This document shows positions 50,483 through 58,775 of a DNA stretch of 64,000 nucleotides, piece after piece. A program made the translations under genes and the position numbers. Each line of letters begins with the position of its first letter. Within the stretch, counting starts at the first letter, position 1. Source of the stretch: Lentzea albida (GTDB lineage Bacteria > Actinomycetota > Actinomycetes > Mycobacteriales > Pseudonocardiaceae); assembly GCF_900111005.1 (NCBI RefSeq), contig NZ_FOFV01000002.1, positions 434,001-498,000 on the forward strand, given 5' to 3'. Under the pieces are notes generated by a model, which worked only from the letters and a program-made list of their open reading frames with translations, had not been told where the DNA came from and did not search any database.

Positions 50483-51693
50483 GGGCGGTCATCACCCGCG
50501 CTCTGCTGCTCGCCACCGGGGTGGTCGCCGTGGTTCTCGTGGCCACCGCCGGGTTTCTGCTCCACTCGCACGCGGTCTCGACGGCAGCCCAGGCCGATCG
50601 GCGGGACGCGGCGGTGGTCGCCGGTGTGCTCGCGGTGTCCTCGGACCCCGACGCGGTCCGCGGCACGATCGCCCGCACCACCGCCGGTGCCGAGGGGCGG
50701 TTGTCCGTGGTGCTGGAGGACGGCACGCGGCTCGGTGCCGGCGGTGGCCCGCGCGTGACCTCCGCCGGCGGGTCCGTGGTCTCGGTGGTGCCCGCGTCCG
50801 TGCCGTTCCCGTTCCTCCCGGTCCTGCTGGTGTCCGGGATCGCGCTCGTGGCGGTGGGACTGGCGGTGTGGCTGGGGCACAGGCCTTTCACACCGGTGCT
50901 CGCGGCCCTGCGCGACCTGACCACGTCGGTCGGGCGGCGGGTGCGGCTGCGCGGTCCCCGCGAACTGGAGGCGCTCGCCGAGTCGATCGACGAGGCCTCC
51001 TCGCGGACGTCGCAGCTGCTGGCGAAGGAGCGGGAGATGATCGCGGACGTGTCGCACCGGCTGCGGACACCGCTCGCGGCCCTGCGGCTCGACGCCGACG
51101 CGATCGGCCCCGGCCCCGTCGCCGACCGGATCCGCAGCGCCGTCAGCACGCTGGGCCACGACGTCGACCGGATCATCCAGTCGCTGCACCCGGTCGAGGG
51201 CGAGACGGCCGGCAAGTGCGACGTGGCGTCGGTCGTGGAGTCGCGGATGGCGTTCTGGTCCGCGCACGCGGCCGACCAGGGCCGGGTGTGCGAGATCGAC
51301 GTGGGCGAGCCGTGCTGGGTGCCGCTGGCACCGGACGCGCTGGGTGCCGTGGTGGACACGTTGCTGGAGAACGTCTTCCGGCACACGCCTCCCGCCGCAC
51401 CGGTCGGGGTGTCGGTGGTGCGGCACGCCGGGTGGGTGACCCTCGTCGTCGAGGACGGCGGCACCGGGGTCGCCGACCCGTCCTCGGCGTTGCACCGGGG
51501 CAGCAGCGGGGGCGGGTCGACGGGGCTGGGCCTCGACATCGCCCGCGCGGCCGCGGAGGCGACCGGCGGCACGATCCACCTGGAGCGCGGCCGGCTCGGC
51601 GGCGCTCGCGTGCGGCTGCGGTTCTCCGAGGCCAACAGCCACCACGAGCCGGCGAGCCCGCGCGCCTGGCGGCTGTGGCGCGGTCACCCGTGA
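50479..51693 (+). CDS. Sensor histidine kinase partner of the upstream response regulator
   Basis: 404 residues. An N-terminal helix (ALLLATGVVAVVLVATAGFLL), an extracytoplasmic loop of about 75 residues, a second helix (FPFLPVLLVSGIALVAVGLAVWL) and a short linker precede HisKA (His in MIADVSHRLRTPLAAL). The HATPase_c domain (about 275-385) has N-box LLENVFRHTPP and G-boxes VVEDGGTGVADP and STGLGLDIARAAAEATGG. Typical size for the family. The small external domain suggests direct sensing of an envelope or ionic signal. Confidence 0.92.
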   Translation: MRAVITRALLLATGVVAVVLVATAGFLLHSHAVSTAAQADRRDAAVVAGVLAVSSDPDAVRGTIARTTAGAEGRLSVVLEDGTRLGAGGGPRVTSAGGSVVSVVPASVPFPFLPVLLVSGIALVAVGLAVWLGHRPFTPVLAALRDLTTSVGRRVRLRGPRELEALAESIDEASSRTSQLLAKEREMIADVSHRLRTPLAALRLDADAIGPGPVADRIRSAVSTLGHDVDRIIQSLHPVEGETAGKCDVASVVESRMAFWSAHAADQGRVCEIDVGEPCWVPLAPDALGAVVDTLLENVFRHTPPAAPVGVSVVRHAGWVTLVVEDGGTGVADPSSALHRGSSGGGSTGLGLDIARAAAEATGGTIHLERGRLGGARVRLRFSEANSHHEPASPRAWRLWRGHP

Positions 51694-51696
51694 GGA

Positions 51697-51993
51697 TCAG
51701 GCCGCGTCGATCTTGAACGGGTCGTGGTCGGTCAGCAGCTTGTCGAGCCGGGCTCTGTCGACCCGGCTGTGGATGTAGGCGTCCTCCTGCCGGTCCCTGA
51801 GCACCTTGGCGAGGGTGAACGCCGAGGTGACGGTGTAGAGCATCGCGATGCCGAGGAAGGCGCGCACCCACCCGTCGACGGGCAGGAACACGACTCCGAT
51901 GGTGACGGCGGTCAGCGAGAGCCCGAACGACAGGACCGCCTGCACGTAGAAGGCCGCGGTCGTCGGGGTGTGCGTGGGCGCGGAGGACGTCAT
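51697..51993 (-). CDS. YiaA/YiaB two-helix membrane protein
   Basis: 98 residues from ATG 51993 (ATG 52014 would add seven residues but has no spaced ribosome binding site). It matches the YiaAB two-helix domain: FYVQAVLSFGLSLTAVTIGVVFLPVDGWVRAFLGIAMLYTVTSAFTLAKVLRDRQEDAYIHSRVD, with two membrane helices separated by LPVDGW and the conserved AKVLRDRQE. Function unknown for the family. Convergent with the sensor kinase, 3 nt between stops. Confidence 0.85.
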   Translation of the reverse strand: MTSSAPTHTPTTAAFYVQAVLSFGLSLTAVTIGVVFLPVDGWVRAFLGIAMLYTVTSAFTLAKVLRDRQEDAYIHSRVDRARLDKLLTDHDPFKIDAA

Positions 51994-52372
51994 GGTCCGA
52001 GAGTCCTGGGTCATCCCCCGGCTGTCATGAGTACGGCTACTCAGTTCCGCTGTTCGGCGCCAAAAAGGTCCATTGTGGAGCGTTCTCCACGTCGACCTGG
52101 AACGAATTCCGACTGGACACATTTCTGGTCACGACGAAACGCCGCGTGCGTGCCGCCGGCTCAGCACCGGTTGGTGCTTTCGGCGCAGAGCCGGATGTCC
52201 ACCAGGCCAAGGAGACGCGGGCGCCAGGGCCTTCCGGCCCGAGTTCGCCGCGACTTGCGCCGGACCAAAACCTCTTTTATTACATCGAGTTCGTATGCGT
52301 GGATTGTTCACCTTGAGTCATGTCGATAGGGTCCGCGTATCAGTACAGGGCATCACGTTAAGGCGGCTTTCT
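51994..52372. other. Upstream region of the sigma/anti-sigma fusion gene
   Basis: 379 bp with no convincing gene. The right third (52265-52372) is A/T-richer than the surroundings (CCTCTTTTATTACATCG, GATTGTTCACC) and is the likely promoter zone. A short palindrome GGAATTCGTTCC-like segment (about 52100-52112) is present. ATG 52295 is an alternative start of the sigma gene. No RNA structure is recognised. Confidence 0.45.
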
Positions 52373-53848
52373 TTGATCGGGCAGCGTGGACGACCGCCGT
52401 CGGATGCCGACCTCATCGATGCCGTCAGAGACGGCAGGGTCGAGGAGTACGGCAAGCTCTACGAACGTCACGTGCGCTCGGCGAACATGCTGGCCTTGCA
52501 GCTGTCCTCGTCGTCCTCGGACGCCGACGACCTGGTGTCGGAGGCGTTCGCGAAGGTCCTCGCGGCACTGCGCGCAGGCGGCGGTCCGGGCGCGTCGTTC
52601 CGGCCGTACCTGCTGACGGCGGTGCGGCACGCGGCGTACGACCGCACCCGCAAGGAGAAGCGGGTCGAGCTGGCCGGTGACGTCGAGGAGGTTCCCGGCG
52701 CCGCCAAGGCGACCAGCGTGCCGTTCCGCGACAAGGCGGTCGAGGACCTGGACCAGACGCTGGCGGCGACGGCGTTCGCGACGCTGCCCGAGCGGTGGCG
52801 GACCGTCCTGTGGCACACCGCGATCGAGGGCCAGTCACCGGGCGAGATCGCACCGCTGCTCGGCCTGACCCCGAACGGCGTCTCCGCGATGGCGTTCCGT
52901 GCGCGCGAGGGCCTGCGCAAGGCGTTCTTGCAGGCACACGTCAACCAGGAACCGGCGGAGACCTGCCGCCCGACCGTGACGAAGCTCGGCGCCTGGACGC
53001 GCGGCGGCCTCAAGGGACGCGACGCCGTCCACATCGACGAGCACATGGACACCTGCGCCGAGTGCCGCAAGCTCGCCAGCGAGCTCTCCGACGTGAACGG
53101 CGCGCTGCGCGGTCTCGTCGCCCCCATCGTCCTGGGCACGGGCACCGCCGGTTACCTGGCCGCGGCGGCGACCGCGACCAAGGGAGCCGTCGTCACGCTC
53201 AGCGCGGCCTCGTGGCTGGGCGTCGCCGCCTCGGCCGCGGCGGTCGTCGTGGTGGCCTCGGGCGTCGTCGTCAGCTCGGGCAACGGACCCGTCACCACGG
53301 TCATCGGCGCCGCCCCGACCAGCACGAGCGCCTCGGCGGAACCCGCGCCGAGCGAGTCGGGCACAACGCGGAGCTCCGGCGCCACGCCGACCAGGGGCAC
53401 GTCGGCGGGCACGGCCGCCCAGGGCACCACCGGCGCGAACCGGCCCGCGACGAGCACGAACAACACCGTCGTCCCCGCGGGCGAGGCCGAGCTGTCGGGG
53501 TCGGCGCCCAGCGGCATCACCATGACCACCGACGGCCCGGCCAACGAGATGAACGTCAGCATCACCAACAACGGCGACGCGCCCACCACGGTGCCGACGC
53601 TGACGCTGACGATGCCCGACAAGATCAAGACGGTCGGCCCCGGCAAGACCTCGGTGGGCTTCATCGCCTGCCCGGCCGGCAAGGGCGTCGTCACGTGCGA
53701 GGGCGGCCAGACGCTCGCCCCCGGCCAGACGATCACGTTCCGCGCCCGGCTGCAGGCGGGCAACAAGGCGGGCGACGGCGTCATCACCGGCGTGGCGGGA
53801 CCGGTCGAGGTCAGCATCCCGATCACCATCGTCCAGGCGCAGGGCTGA
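52373..53848 (+). CDS. ECF sigma factor fused to zinc-finger anti-sigma domain, membrane helix and extracellular domain
   Basis: 491 residues from TTG 52373 (AAGGCGG 6 nt upstream); ATG 52295 would add 26 residues. Sigma region 2 (about 8-90: DADLIDAVRDGRVEEYGKLYERHV...SSSDADDLVSEAFAKVLAAL) and region 4 (about 120-180: FATLPERWRTVLWHTAIEGQSPGEIAPLLGLTPNGVSAMAFRAREGLR) are followed by a ZAS-like HMDTCAEC (HxxxCxxC, about 224-231). A membrane helix (about 280-305) leads to a Ser/Thr-rich linker and a beta-rich external domain (about 375-491). Sigma and its inhibitor are thus one chain, which implies release by proteolysis or conformational change. The last 34 bp are duplicated downstream. Confidence 0.85.
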   Translation: MIGQRGRPPSDADLIDAVRDGRVEEYGKLYERHVRSANMLALQLSSSSSDADDLVSEAFAKVLAALRAGGGPGASFRPYLLTAVRHAAYDRTRKEKRVELAGDVEEVPGAAKATSVPFRDKAVEDLDQTLAATAFATLPERWRTVLWHTAIEGQSPGEIAPLLGLTPNGVSAMAFRAREGLRKAFLQAHVNQEPAETCRPTVTKLGAWTRGGLKGRDAVHIDEHMDTCAECRKLASELSDVNGALRGLVAPIVLGTGTAGYLAAAATATKGAVVTLSAASWLGVAASAAAVVVVASGVVVSSGNGPVTTVIGAAPTSTSASAEPAPSESGTTRSSGATPTRGTSAGTAAQGTTGANRPATSTNNTVVPAGEAELSGSAPSGITMTTDGPANEMNVSITNNGDAPTTVPTLTLTMPDKIKTVGPGKTSVGFIACPAGKGVVTCEGGQTLAPGQTITFRARLQAGNKAGDGVITGVAGPVEVSIPITIVQAQG

Positions 53849-54232
53849 ATGGCGGAACAGGCACACGGCGCAGCGTGCGCTATCGCCGCATCAGCGGATT
53901 TCGGGTCGAGACGCGATCCGCTACCAATGGTGTGTGGAACACCTCTACTGGGATCTCGGGACGTTCGCGGGTGGCGCTCGCTTCGAGGTGGAGTTGCGCG
54001 GTTCAGCCGCGCGGGTGTGTCTCATGGACGTCGACCACTACCAGGCGTACCTGGACGGCGGCGACTACGAGTACTACGGCGACTTCTACAACATCAGTCC
54101 GATAGTCCTCGAGGTGCCCTACGACGACCGCTGGTATCTGGTCGTCGACAGCAACAGCGGTCGAGTGAAAGTCACATTCGAGCAGATCTTCGACTGATCA
54201 TCCCGATCACCATCGTCCAGGCGCAGGGCTGA
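53815..54232. repeat. Exact 34-bp direct repeat flanking the DUF1883 gene
   Basis: The 34 nt at 53815-53848 (CATCCCGATCACCATC to the TGA stop of the sigma fusion) recur without a mismatch at 54199-54232. The distance is 384 bp, a multiple of three, so the second copy is again in the frame that ends in TIVQAQG-stop. The unit between holds only the small DUF1883 gene. An exact repeat implies a recent event, conservation as a recombination site, or an assembly duplication. Confidence 0.9.
53934..54197 (+). CDS. Small DUF1883-like protein
   Basis: 87 residues from GTG 53934, acidic, no signal peptide. The single domain has the DUF1883 pattern: an opening strand GARFEVELRGSAARVCLMD, then DHYQAYLDGGDYEYYGDFYNISPIVLEVPYDDRWYLVVDSNSGRVKVTFEQ, with a conserved Y-x-x-Y-x-x-G-x-x-x-x-Y-Y-G core. 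Function is not established; such domains occur near toxin, TIR or defence-related genes. Codon use is less GC-biased than the flanks. It is the only gene inside the 34-bp direct repeats, so it probably arrived as a unit. A 7-bp inverted repeat (AGCGGAT/ATCCGCT, 53893-53922) lies in its leader. Confidence 0.75.
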   Translation: MEHLYWDLGTFAGGARFEVELRGSAARVCLMDVDHYQAYLDGGDYEYYGDFYNISPIVLEVPYDDRWYLVVDSNSGRVKVTFEQIFD

Positions 54233-54279
54233 GTCCACTTCGGACAGCGGGATCGGTCCTCACGCCGCACCATGGGCGG

Positions 54280-54753
54280 GTGGAGGAGCTCACCGCGGCG
54301 CTGACCGGGCTGGAACTGCCGTTCCGCACGCTCGTCGACGACTCGGAGTGGGCGCACGCGAGCGTGGAGGGCCTGGTGCTCGACCTCGGCACCTGGTGGT
54401 CGGCCGGCCCGGCGACCCGGCTGCAGCCGCAGGTGACGTTCAGCGACGCCTTCAGCGAGGTGGGCCGGAACCACGGCGCGGTGTACGTCGAGGGGTACGT
54501 GTGGAGCGGCGGGCAGGCGGTCGCGGCGGCGTGGTGCGGGCTCGGCGGCGCGGTCCTCTACGGACCCCGTGCCGAGGCGTACCTCGGGGTGCCGTTGTCA
54601 CCCCACTTCTGCCGCAGGACCCAGCAGCGCAACGGAACGGCCGCGGTGCTCATGAGCAAGCACCCGCGGCTGCTGCCGTTGCTGCGAGACGGGCTGCCGC
54701 GCGGCGCGGTGCTGCCCGGCGGGAGACCGGGCCCGCGGTCAGCCGGTGCCTAG
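54280..54753 (+). CDS. Hypothetical protein
   Basis: 157 residues from GTG 54280. No family recognised. The first 120 residues look like a folded, alpha/beta cytoplasmic domain (ELPFRTLVDDSEWAHASVEGLVLDLGTWWS, YVEGYVWSGGQAVAAAWCGLGGAVLYGP) and the C-terminus is basic and Gly/Pro-rich. No signal peptide or membrane helix. Its last 15 nt overlap the end of the convergent SARP regulator. It starts 47 nt after the second copy of the 34-bp repeat, so before the insertion it would have followed the sigma fusion gene directly. Confidence 0.55.
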   Translation: MEELTAALTGLELPFRTLVDDSEWAHASVEGLVLDLGTWWSAGPATRLQPQVTFSDAFSEVGRNHGAVYVEGYVWSGGQAVAAAWCGLGGAVLYGPRAEAYLGVPLSPHFCRRTQQRNGTAAVLMSKHPRLLPLLRDGLPRGAVLPGGRPGPRSAGA

Positions 54754-57456
54754 CGCCGCGAACCTCTCGTCCGCCTCCCGCCGGTGCCGGGCGGCCTCGG
54801 CCGGGTCGCTGACGGCACGGGCCAGGTGCTTGTGCGCGTTCGCCGCCTCACGCCTGTCATCGATCCGTTCGGCCAGTTCCAGCGCCTCACGCAACGGCGC
54901 GATGGCCTCGTCCGGACGTCCGGCGGCGGTCAGCACCTCGCCGAGGTAGTTGAGCACCACCGTTTCCGTCGTGACGTCACCGATCGCGCGCACGGCCTTG
55001 AGAGCCGACTCCAGCGCCTCCAACGCCTCGTCGTGCCGGCCCATGGCGTGCAGGATCATGCCGAGCGCGCTCCGGGTGTCCGCCTCGTCGCGGCGGCTGC
55101 CCATCTCGCGCATCAGCTCGAGCGCCGCCGTGCACGCCTGCAACGCCTCGTCGTAACGGCCGAGCGCGCTGTAGATGTTGCTGACGTTGCTCATCGCCTG
55201 CGACTCGAGGTGCCGGTCACCGAGCTGCCGCGCCACCGTGATGGCCTGTTCCAGCAGCTCAGCGGCCTCGGCGTGGCGTTCGAGGGTGCGGTAGACCAGC
55301 GACAGGTTGTTCAGCGTGCCCGCCACTCCCTGCAGGTCGCCCAGTTCGCGGAGCATCTCGATGGCGCGCTCGTTGTAGTGGATCGCCTTCGGGTACTGCG
55401 CGGTCTGCCAGAACACCATCGCGTAGTTCTTCGTGGTGATCGCGAGCGCGACCGGCTCGTCCTTCGCCGCCTCCAGCGCCAGTTCGTTGATCGTGGCCCA
55501 GTCACGCGTGTGGCCGCGCACCATGCAGAAGAACGTCAACGCGCGTGCGAGCTGCCACGTGTGTGTGCGCCAGCCACCGTCGAGAGACAACGCCACGGCG
55601 GCGACGAGCGTCTGGCGTTCGGTCTCCAGCCACTCGACCGCGTGGTCGTAGTCGCGCAGCACCAGCCGCGAGGCCGGCCGGTAGGTGATGTCGACCTCGT
55701 ACTTGCGCGCGGCGGGCGACATCAGCCGCGTCGCCTGGTTCGCCGTGTCGAGGAAGTGGTCGAGCAGCCTCGTCAGCGGCGCGCGGGTGCCGTCCACCTT
55801 GGACTGCGCGTACTGCCGCAGCAGGTCGTGCATCCGGTAGCGGCCGAGCGTCGTCGCCTCCAGCAGGTGCACGTCGACGAGGTCCTCGAGCATCCCGTCG
55901 CACTCCAGCAGGTCGAGCTCGCCCAGTGCCGCGGCCTGGTCGACGTCGAAGTCCGTGCCGTGGTGCAGGCCGAGCAGGCCGAAGAGCCGCTGGTGAGCGG
56001 CGGGGAGCTGGCCGAACGACAACGCGAAGACCGCGTCCAGCTCGGATAATCGTCCCTCGCGCAGCCGCGTCGCGAGGTGGGCGGTGGTCCAGGTGGGACG
56101 GCTGCGGAGCCGTCCGGCGGCCAGGCGCACGGCCAGCGGCAGCCGCCCGCACAGCTCGACGACCTCGCGGGCCGCGTCGTCGGTACCGCGTTCGTCGCCG
56201 ACGATCGTGGCGAAGAGCTGCAACGCCTCGGCCTCGGACAGCACGTCCAGCGTGAGCGTCGACGTGCCCTCCAGCTCGACCAGCCGCGCGCGGGACGTGA
56301 CCAGCACCAACGAGCCCGGCACGCCTGGCAGCAGCGGACGGACCTGGTCGGCGTTCACGGCGTTGTCGAGCACGACGAGCAACCGCCTGCGCGAGAGCTC
56401 CGCACGCCACATGGCGGCACGTTCGTCCAGGCTGACCGGGATCTCTTCCAGCCCGAGCGCGCGCAACAGCACGTCGAGCGCGTCTGTCGGTTCCACGGGC
56501 GCACGGCCCGCAGTGTGCGCGTGCAGGTCGATGAACAGCTGACCGTCCGGATACTCCAGGCGGTGCGCCAGGTGCACGGCGAGCGTCGTCTTGCCGACGC
56601 CCGGCATGCCGTCGATCGCGGAGATCACGACCGCCGACTTCCCGGTGACGGCCCTGGTCAGCCGTTCGATCTCGGTCGCGCGGCCGGTGAAGTCGGCGAC
56701 GTCGCGCGGCAGCGTGTTCAGGGCGGGCCGCGGCTCGTCCCCGCGCAGCAGCCGCGCGTGCAGGTCCCGCAGTTCCCCGCCCGGATCGGTGCCCAGCTCG
56801 TCGGCGAGCAGCACCCGCACGTCCTCGAAGGCCTGCAACGCCTCGGCGGGCCGGTTCGCCCGTTGCAACGCGTGCATCAGCTGGAGCCAGAGCTGTTCGC
56901 GCAGCGGGAACTGCTTGGTCAGCCGCCTCAGTTCGGCGATCAGCCGTTCGCCCTGGCCCAGCTCGATCGACAGCCGCGCGTGCTGCTCGGCGACGGTGAG
57001 CCGCCTTTCCTGCAGCAGCGTGAGCTCGGCTTCGAGCCGCGGCCCCACGGTGAGGCCGTCGAGCGCCGGGCCGCGCCACAACCGCAGCGCCTCGCCGTAC
57101 CGGGCGACCGCCTCCCGGTGATCACCCTCTTTCAGGGCTTCGTCGCCCACCTCGCAGAGCCGCTCGAAGACCGCGACGTCCACCTCGTCGTCCGGCACCA
57201 CGAGCCGGTAGCCGCCGGGAACGGTGACGAGGTCGTCCAGCACGAGCTTGCGCAGGGCGGCGACGTAGGTCCGGATGTTCGATTCGGGAGCAGCGGGTGG
57301 AGATTCCCACACCGCCTCGCTCAGATGTTCAAAACTGACCGTCTCGTTGGCGTGCAGTGCCAACGCTGCCAGCAGTGCCCTTTGTCGGGGCCCGCCCAGC
57401 CGCAGTTCCACGCCCCCACGCCAGATCTGCAGCGGCCCAAGAAGCCGATACCGCAC
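54739..57456 (-). CDS. SARP-family regulator with NB-ARC and TPR domains (AfsR-like)
   Basis: 905 residues from GTG 57456 with GAGGAGG upstream. Winged-helix trans_reg_C domain (about 1-90: LLGPLQIWRGGVELRLGGPRQRALLAALALHANETVSFEHLSEAVWE) and BTAD (about 95-240) define a SARP. An NB-ARC ATPase follows (about 255-480; Walker A DGMPGVGKTTLA, LLVVLDNA, LVLVTSRA, CGRLPLAVRLAAG), then at least five TPRs (about 660-890). This is the full AfsR layout. AfsR-type proteins activate secondary metabolism and often respond to phosphorylation; no biosynthetic cluster is in the window, so its target is elsewhere. Confidence 0.93.
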   Translation of the reverse strand: MRYRLLGPLQIWRGGVELRLGGPRQRALLAALALHANETVSFEHLSEAVWESPPAAPESNIRTYVAALRKLVLDDLVTVPGGYRLVVPDDEVDVAVFERLCEVGDEALKEGDHREAVARYGEALRLWRGPALDGLTVGPRLEAELTLLQERRLTVAEQHARLSIELGQGERLIAELRRLTKQFPLREQLWLQLMHALQRANRPAEALQAFEDVRVLLADELGTDPGGELRDLHARLLRGDEPRPALNTLPRDVADFTGRATEIERLTRAVTGKSAVVISAIDGMPGVGKTTLAVHLAHRLEYPDGQLFIDLHAHTAGRAPVEPTDALDVLLRALGLEEIPVSLDERAAMWRAELSRRRLLVVLDNAVNADQVRPLLPGVPGSLVLVTSRARLVELEGTSTLTLDVLSEAEALQLFATIVGDERGTDDAAREVVELCGRLPLAVRLAAGRLRSRPTWTTAHLATRLREGRLSELDAVFALSFGQLPAAHQRLFGLLGLHHGTDFDVDQAAALGELDLLECDGMLEDLVDVHLLEATTLGRYRMHDLLRQYAQSKVDGTRAPLTRLLDHFLDTANQATRLMSPAARKYEVDITYRPASRLVLRDYDHAVEWLETERQTLVAAVALSLDGGWRTHTWQLARALTFFCMVRGHTRDWATINELALEAAKDEPVALAITTKNYAMVFWQTAQYPKAIHYNERAIEMLRELGDLQGVAGTLNNLSLVYRTLERHAEAAELLEQAITVARQLGDRHLESQAMSNVSNIYSALGRYDEALQACTAALELMREMGSRRDEADTRSALGMILHAMGRHDEALEALESALKAVRAIGDVTTETVVLNYLGEVLTAAGRPDEAIAPLREALELAERIDDRREAANAHKHLARAVSDPAEAARHRREADERFAALGTG

Positions 57457-57611
57457 TGACCCTCCTCGGGGGGCATGGTGCCAGAACTCGGCGGTGCTGT
57501 GCGGAATTTGTGCGGACGATCTTGGAAACTCGGCTCACGCCGCTGTGAAGAGGGGGAACGAAGATGGCCCTGAGCAGATCGTGGTCCGGCCAGGCAGCCT
57601 AGGATGACCGC

Positions 57612-58628
57612 ATGACCGAGACGGCGAAGCGACGTCCCGGCCCCCGGATCGAAGAGGTCGCGCGGGTCGCCGGGGTGTCGAAGTCGACCGTCTCGCGCGT
57701 CATCAACGACGAGCAGTACGTCAGTGCGAAGGCCCGGGAGGCCGTGCACGCCGCCATCGCCGAGCTGGGGTACTCCCCCAACCAGGCCGCGCGCGCACTC
57801 GCCGGCAACCGGGCCAACGCCATCGCCCTGGTGGTCTCGGAGCCGACCGGCCGCGTGCTGTCCGACCCGTTCTTCGCGGGCGTCCTGCGAGGCGTCCACT
57901 CCGAGCTCGCCGGCCGCCACATGCAGCTGCTGCTGATGATGAGCCAGCCCTCCGACACCGACGACCTGGTGGCGTACCTGAGCAGCGGCCACGTGGACGG
58001 CGCGCTGCTGGTGAGCCTGCACGGCGAGGACCCGCTGGTGCCGATGCTCGCGGACCTCGGCCTGCCGGTGGTCTCCGGCGGCCGTCCCCTCGGCGCCACG
58101 GTCCCGTTCGTGGACGCCGACAACTTCACCGGCGCCCTGGAGGCCGCGCGGCACCTGGCGTCACTGGGCCGCAAGCGCATCGCGACCGTGGCGGGCCCCA
58201 AGGACATGGCCGTGGGCGCGGACAGGCTCAGCGGCTTCAAGCGGGGCCTCGGCGAGGCCAAGCTCCCCTCGACCCTGGTGGCCCACGGCGACTTCACGCC
58301 GGAGAGCGGTGCGCGGGCCATGGAGTCGTTGCTGCGCAAGGCCCCCGACCTCGACGCGGTGTTCGTCGCCGCGGACATCATGGCGCTCGGCGCGTTGCAG
58401 GTGCTGCACGCACAAGGCCGTCGAGTGCCCGAGGACGTCGCCGTCGTCGGGTTCGACGACTCGGTGTTCGCCTCGACCGCCACGCCGCCGCTCACGACGA
58501 TCCGGCAGGACGTCGAGGAGCTCGGGCGCACGATGACGTGGCGGCTGCTCGCGGAACTGGCGGGCGAGGCGGGGCTGCCGCCGTCGCTGCTGCTGCCCAC
58601 GTCTCTCGTCGTGCGTTCGAGCGCCTGA
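57612..58628 (+). CDS. LacI-family transcriptional regulator
   Basis: 338 residues from ATG 57612. The HTH (about 11-60) reads IEEVARVAGVSKSTVSRVINDEQYVSAKAREAVHAAIAELGYSPNQAARAL, with the hinge helix at its end; the periplasmic-binding-like ligand domain follows (LSDPFFAGVLRGVHSEL, VAGPKDMAVGADRLSGFKRGL, VVGFDDSVFASTATPPLTTIRQDVEELG). It probably responds to a sugar. It stands alone; the GH13 gene at 63.4 kb has LacI-type operators and could be one of its targets, as could the sugar ABC operon, but neither link is shown by position. Confidence 0.92.
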   Translation: MTETAKRRPGPRIEEVARVAGVSKSTVSRVINDEQYVSAKAREAVHAAIAELGYSPNQAARALAGNRANAIALVVSEPTGRVLSDPFFAGVLRGVHSELAGRHMQLLLMMSQPSDTDDLVAYLSSGHVDGALLVSLHGEDPLVPMLADLGLPVVSGGRPLGATVPFVDADNFTGALEAARHLASLGRKRIATVAGPKDMAVGADRLSGFKRGLGEAKLPSTLVAHGDFTPESGARAMESLLRKAPDLDAVFVAADIMALGALQVLHAQGRRVPEDVAVVGFDDSVFASTATPPLTTIRQDVEELGRTMTWRLLAELAGEAGLPPSLLLPTSLVVRSSA

Positions 58629-58775
58629 AAGACCTTCATCGGTGAGCTTCCGCCATCCGTGACGGGCAGGCCTTCGTTTTCACTCGTTCGGCACAACCTC
58701 GAGGCACTGTCGGTAACACCTCATGCGGCTTCTCGATGGTGAGCGCGTAAGCACTCACCCGAGGGAGTTGCGACA

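Noticed and set aside
53849..54232. 127-codon frame directly after the sigma fusion, ending in the same residues
   Set aside because: It is an artefact of the in-frame 34-bp repeat; the real gene in this stretch is the DUF1883 gene in another frame.
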